Source of the DNA: Mycolicibacterium litorale
GTDB lineage: Bacteria; Actinomycetota; Actinomycetes; Mycobacteriales; Mycobacteriaceae
DNA length: 64,000 nt
Assembly (NCBI RefSeq): GCF_014218295.1
Contig: NZ_AP023287.1
Location: forward strand, 2,542,001 to 2,606,000
Direction: 5' to 3'
Below, piece after piece: positions 60,682 to 64,000 of the stretch. The first letter of the stretch is position 1, and each line of letters starts with the position of its first letter. Under the pieces are notes generated by a model, which searched no databases, had not been told where the DNA came from, and saw only the letters and a list, made by a program, of their open reading frames with translations. Made by a program: the position numbers and the translations under genes.

Positions 60682-61953
60682 ATGTCCTCGATCGAAGCCT
60701 CGGCCGGCGCCGAACTGCGTCCTGTCGATCGTCTCGAGGTGCTGTTCGACGAACTGGCCGAGTTGACCGGACAGCGCAACGCCATCGATGGACGCATCGT
60801 CGAGATCGTCGCCGAGATCGACCGCGCCGGATTGGCCGGCTTCACCGGCGCAAGGTCGATTCCGGCGTTGGTGGCATGGAAGACCGGTGTCTCGTCGAGT
60901 ACCGCCGAGACCATCACCGCGGTCGCGCAGCGACTCGAGGCCTTCCCCCTCTGCGCACAAGGCATGCGCGAAGGCCGCTTATCGCTGGACCAGGTCGGCG
61001 TGATCGCCAAGCGAGCCGGCGACGGATCCGACGCCCACTACGCCGAGTTCGCCCGTAGTGCGACGGTCAATCAGCTTCGCACCGCGGTCAAGCTGGAACC
61101 GCAGCCCGAACCCAAGCCACGCCCGGAGCCGGAGTCGGCGATCAGCAAGACCATCGACGGTGAATTCACCCGCTGGCGGATCACACTCCCCAACGCCGAG
61201 TCGGCGAAGCTCGATGCTGCCCTGCAATCCCACCACGATGGGATGATCAGCGACTGGAAAGCCGACCACGACACCGACAACGACAACAGCCACAACAGCG
61301 ACGGCGAACCCGGTCAACGGCCCCCGATGCCGACGCGCATCGATGCGTTCATGCGGCTGGTCGAAACCGGTTGGGACGCCGAAGTCGGCCGTCGACCGCA
61401 CGGGCATCGCACCACCGTGGTGATGCACCTCGACGTCAAGGAACGCATCGCCGCATTGCATCTGGGTCCGCTACTGTCCGATGTCGATCGCCGGTACCTG
61501 ACTTGTGATGCCACGTGCGAAGTGTGGTTCGAGCGTGACGGGCAGGTCATCGGTTCCGGTCGGTCGACCCGACTGATCAGTCGTCGGCTCCGTCGTGCGC
61601 TCGAGCATCGCGACCTCACCTGCGTTGTCCCCGGGTGCGGAGCCACCCGCGGTCTGCACGCCCATCACATTCGGCACTGGGAAGACGGCGGTCCGACCGA
61701 GCTGAGCAATCTCGTACTGGTATGTCCCCACCATCACCGCCAGCACCATCGAGGCTTCATCACCATCACCGGACCAGCCAGCCAACTCATCGTGACCGAC
61801 AGCGCCGGCCGCGAACTCGGGTCGGGATCGCTGGCACGTCGGCCGAGGAAGTCTCCGCCGGTAGTGGCACCCTGCCGGGGACCGACCGGTGAACGCGCCG
61901 ACTGGTGGTGGTATCAACCGTTTCACCCACAGGCTCCGCCGACCAGCAACTAG
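60682..61953 (+). CDS. 13E12-family protein with DUF222 and HNH endonuclease domain
   Basis: The 423-residue protein starts with the DUF222 region (RLEVLFDELAELTGQRNAIDGRIVEIVAEIDRAG and LVAWKTGVSSSTAET), has a Pro/Glu-rich linker (about 139-152) and an acidic Asp/Asn-rich stretch (about 190-210). It ends in an HNH nuclease: C314, C319, HAHH at 326-329, N343, C348 and HHH at 350-352. This is the 13E12 repeat family of mycobacteria, a dispersed element sometimes linked to phage attachment. The nuclease motif is complete. ATG 60682 is preceded by a GAGGT. Confidence 0.88.
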   Translation: MSSIEASAGAELRPVDRLEVLFDELAELTGQRNAIDGRIVEIVAEIDRAGLAGFTGARSIPALVAWKTGVSSSTAETITAVAQRLEAFPLCAQGMREGRLSLDQVGVIAKRAGDGSDAHYAEFARSATVNQLRTAVKLEPQPEPKPRPEPESAISKTIDGEFTRWRITLPNAESAKLDAALQSHHDGMISDWKADHDTDNDNSHNSDGEPGQRPPMPTRIDAFMRLVETGWDAEVGRRPHGHRTTVVMHLDVKERIAALHLGPLLSDVDRRYLTCDATCEVWFERDGQVIGSGRSTRLISRRLRRALEHRDLTCVVPGCGATRGLHAHHIRHWEDGGPTELSNLVLVCPHHHRQHHRGFITITGPASQLIVTDSAGRELGSGSLARRPRKSPPVVAPCRGPTGERADWWWYQPFHPQAPPTSN

Positions 61954-61964
61954 GCGTTGCGGGG

Positions 61965-62789
61965 CAGGACGTTGATGACGGCTGCCTGACGACGATCGCT
62001 ACCGTCGCAGGCGTCCCGGCGGGCGCAATGCTCGGCACCGCGATGAGTTGGCGAGCGACGTTCTGGGCGGTCGCGCTGCTGTGCGTCCCCGCCGCGGTCG
62101 GCATCCTCACCGGGGTCCGCCGCCGCACGGAGCCGGCACTGGAAGAGGCCGAGGCTGATGCGTCACTGGCTTTCGAGCTGGCGCAGCTCCGAGCGCCCCG
62201 ATTGCTCATGGCGATGCTGCTCGGAGCGTTGGTCAACGGCGGCACCTTCGCCGCTTTCACCTTCCTCACTCCCGTCGTGACCGCGACCGCTGGACTGGAT
62301 GAGGTGTGGGTCCCACTCGCCCTGGTCCTGTTCGGCATCGGGTCCTTCGTCGGAGTCACCACCGCCGGGCGTCTCTGCGACCGGCACCCCCGTCTGCTTC
62401 TCGGCCTGGCCTCTCCCCTCCTGCTCTTGGGGTGGCTAGCCCTCGCACTCGTCGCCACACAGCCCGTGTTGCTGATGACCCTGGTTTTCGTCCAGGGCGT
62501 TCTGGCGTTCGCGGTGGGGAGCACGCTGATCGCGCGGGTGCTCTATGCCGCGTCCGAAGCGCCCACCACGGCAGGTGCCTACGCAACCGTCGCGCTCAAC
62601 ATCGGAGCCGCCGCCGGCCCGGCACTTGCGGCCATGGCGCTGTCGGGGTCCAGCGTCCTACGGCCGATGTGGGTGGCGTTCGTCCTGACCGGTATCGGCC
62701 TGCTCATGTTGCTTCCGTCTGGGGCTGATCGCACCACGGAACCCGCGTGTCGAGGTCGTCGGGTGACCCACGTGGATGCAAGGCCCTAA
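61965..62789 (+). pseudogene. 5'-truncated drug-efflux MFS gene (Cmx/CmrA-type)
   Basis: In one open frame, homology begins around VAGVPAGAMLGTAMSWRATFWAVALLCVPAAVG and continues through about eight helices: MLLGALVNGGTFAAFTFLTPVV, FGIGSFVGVTTAGRLCDRHPRLLLG and GAYATVALNIGAAAGPALAA. This is the middle and C-terminal part of a 400-residue chloramphenicol-type exporter. The first four helices (about 130 residues) are missing. The break lies within 12-40 bases of the HNH gene stop, suggesting that the 13E12 element replaced the start. Confidence 0.75.
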
Positions 62790-62910
62790 GCGACGCTGGT
62801 GTCTGCACCGGAGTCGCTCTCATCGCATGACGCTCGCCGCTCACAACGATTCGACAATGACTCGTGTGGCGGTCGCGATGAGTTCTGCTTTCATGTGCAG
62901 TCTGATGTGC

Positions 62911-63477
62911 ATGGGCACACTGATCTATGGCTTCAACGTGTCGGTGGACGGGTACATCGCCGACGCACAAGGCAGCATCGACTGGTCCGAACCGAGCGAA
63001 GAACTCCACCAGTACTGGAACGACTTCGAGAGAGGGACCGCTCTGTCGTTCTACGGGCGGCGGCTCTACGAACTGATGTCCGCGTACTGGCCGACTGCCG
63101 ACCAGGCCCCGGATGCCACCCCGATGATCGTCGACTACGCGCGCATCTGGCGCGACATGCCGAAAGTCGTGTTCTCGCGCACCCTCGAGTCCGTCGACTG
63201 GAACTCCCGTCTGGAACGCGGCGACCCGGTCGAGGTGGTGAGGAAGCTGAAAGCCGAAACCGACGGCAGGCTGGAGGTGGCCGGCGCGACGCTGGCCGCC
63301 CCGATCGTGCAGGCCGGACTGGTGGACGAATACCGGATCGTGGTCGCGCCCACGGCCGTAGGCGGCGGCATCCCGTTCCTTCCTACGCTGCCGTCATGGA
63401 TCTCGTTGCGGCTGTTGGAGAACCGCACCTTCCCGGGCGGCACGGTCCTGCTGCGCTACGAGGCGAGACACGATTGA
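62911..63477 (+). CDS. Dihydrofolate-reductase-like (RibD C-terminal) family protein
   Basis: The 188-residue protein has LIYGFNVSVDGYIADAQGSIDW, FYGRRLYELMSAYWPTADQAP, KVVFSRTLESVDWNSRL, and EVAGATLAAPIVQAGLVDEYRIVVAPTAVGGGIPF. This is the common actinobacterial DHFR-like family related to the RibD reductase domain. It probably reduces an unknown substrate with NADPH. ATG 62911 starts at the first strand; upstream in-frame codons were excluded because they add nothing family-like. Confidence 0.82.
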   Translation: MGTLIYGFNVSVDGYIADAQGSIDWSEPSEELHQYWNDFERGTALSFYGRRLYELMSAYWPTADQAPDATPMIVDYARIWRDMPKVVFSRTLESVDWNSRLERGDPVEVVRKLKAETDGRLEVAGATLAAPIVQAGLVDEYRIVVAPTAVGGGIPFLPTLPSWISLRLLENRTFPGGTVLLRYEARHD

Positions 63478-63515
63478 TCGGACATACCCGTGGCCCGCAT
63501 GCGATGGTGCTCGGT

Positions 63516-63917
63516 ATGACAGTGTTCGTCATAGATGCACCGGCGGCCATTGACCTGGTTGCCAAGGGAGCAACCATTCCATCCGAGCACAGCCTGGCGG
63601 CTCCGACCCTCATGCGCTCCCAGGCCCTCGCCCTCGTGTACGAAACAGTGCATCGCGGCGAGATCGCGGAACACACTGGCAGGAAAATCCTCGACGGCGT
63701 TCGCGGCCTTCGTATTCGGCTCCTCGGCGACCGAGTCCTACAGGACCACGCATGGCGAATCGCCGCCGAGCTGAACTGGCCGGACACCTACCGAGCCGAG
63801 TACATCGCGCTGACCCGGCTACAGGCTGACGCGCTGGCGACCGCCGACAGAGAGCTCGCGACCGCCGCGCGCGCATTCGTCGACACCGTATCCCCGGCTG
63901 ACATCCTGCGGCCTTGA
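63516..63917 (+). CDS. PIN-domain protein, VapC-like, without antitoxin
   Basis: The 133-residue protein has the PIN fold: D7 in VFVIDAPAAIDLV, RSQALALVYETV, LGDRVLQDHAWRIAAELNWPDTYRAEYIALT (D90, E95) and LQADALATADREL with D111. These fit metal-binding RNase toxins of VapC type, with Gln36 where most have a second acidic residue. No small antitoxin gene lies upstream: only 38 bases separate it from the DHFR-like gene. It may be an orphan or serve another partner. The actinobacterial SQ variant also occurs in related orphans. Confidence 0.72.
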   Translation: MTVFVIDAPAAIDLVAKGATIPSEHSLAAPTLMRSQALALVYETVHRGEIAEHTGRKILDGVRGLRIRLLGDRVLQDHAWRIAAELNWPDTYRAEYIALTRLQADALATADRELATAARAFVDTVSPADILRP

Positions 63918-63932
63918 CCGGCATCCGGCGCG

Positions 63933-64000
63933 TCACTGTTCGGCGAGACGTTTGACGTTCAGGAGCTGACGGCGCGCCATCACCAGGTCGCCGACCGACA
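63933..64000 (-). CDS. C-terminal end of an unidentified gene
   Basis: The last 68 bases read on the minus strand give SVGDLVMARRQLLNVKRLAEQ and a stop at 63933-63935. This amphipathic helix-like end is too short to identify. The gene begins beyond the window. Confidence 0.4.
   Translation of the reverse strand, partial: SVGDLVMARRQLLNVKRLAEQ

Overview
The window is high-GC actinobacterial DNA and looks like a fast-growing mycobacterium (Mycolicibacterium type). The signs are GTG/ATG starts right behind TANNNT -10 boxes (leaderless transcripts), many GTGA/ATGA gene overlaps, an Rv0910-family SRPBCC protein, a DUF5313-like membrane protein, a 13E12-family HNH gene, and a polyol locus matching the erythritol/threitol pathway worked out in M. 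smegmatis. No rRNA, tRNA or CRISPR array was seen.

Layout. 1-7 kb: the end of an SsuD-like monooxygenase, small membrane and lipoproteins, a carboxylesterase, a fusion of a phosphotransferase with a lipocalin-like domain, a YnfA protein, a DUF2945-DUF3140 pair and an SCO6745-type protein. 7-9.1 kb: gluconate kinase and GntP permease. 9.2-15.3 kb: an RDD protein with QPQYG repeats, a DoxX protein with an 11-residue repeat tail, xylulokinase, acyl-CoA dehydrogenase, a flavodoxin-fold reductase and a thioesterase-like protein. 15.3-26.8 kb: the polyol locus. An FGGY kinase and a SorC regulator converge; across an operator from the regulator runs an eight-gene operon: EltD-type dehydrogenase, binding protein, two permeases, two ATPases, D-erythrulose kinase and D-erythrulose-4-phosphate isomerase. 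Together these import a C4 polyol and convert it to D-erythrose 4-phosphate. 26.8-41.2 kb: lipoprotein, EamA exporter, a potABCD-like polyamine operon, SRPBCC, MFS, TspO, a SLC13 transporter with an IPMDH-like dehydrogenase, small proteins, and an OhrR-like regulator divergent from an Acg-like nitroreductase.

41.2-58.8 kb is accessory and nitrogen/sulfur oriented. A RidA remnant is followed by an SsuABC-type ABC operon that ends in an FAD oxidoreductase and a 2[4Fe-4S] ferredoxin. Next is an allantoin block: allantoinase, NCS1 permease, racemase, ureidoglycine aminohydrolase, a DUF6986 aldolase-fold protein and an IclR regulator. Four 15-bp palindromes of the form TTCC-N7-GGAA lie at the three divergent or regulatory starts. 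An operon of LysR regulator, MFS carrier, M20 amidohydrolase and amidase closes the block.

58.9-64 kb is a scar zone. It holds an SDR tail and a frameshifted DUF4334 remnant, two ~245-bp direct repeats, a 13E12 HNH gene, a 5'-truncated drug-efflux MFS gene, a DHFR-like protein and a lone PIN toxin. The accessory block therefore appears bounded by broken genes at both ends.
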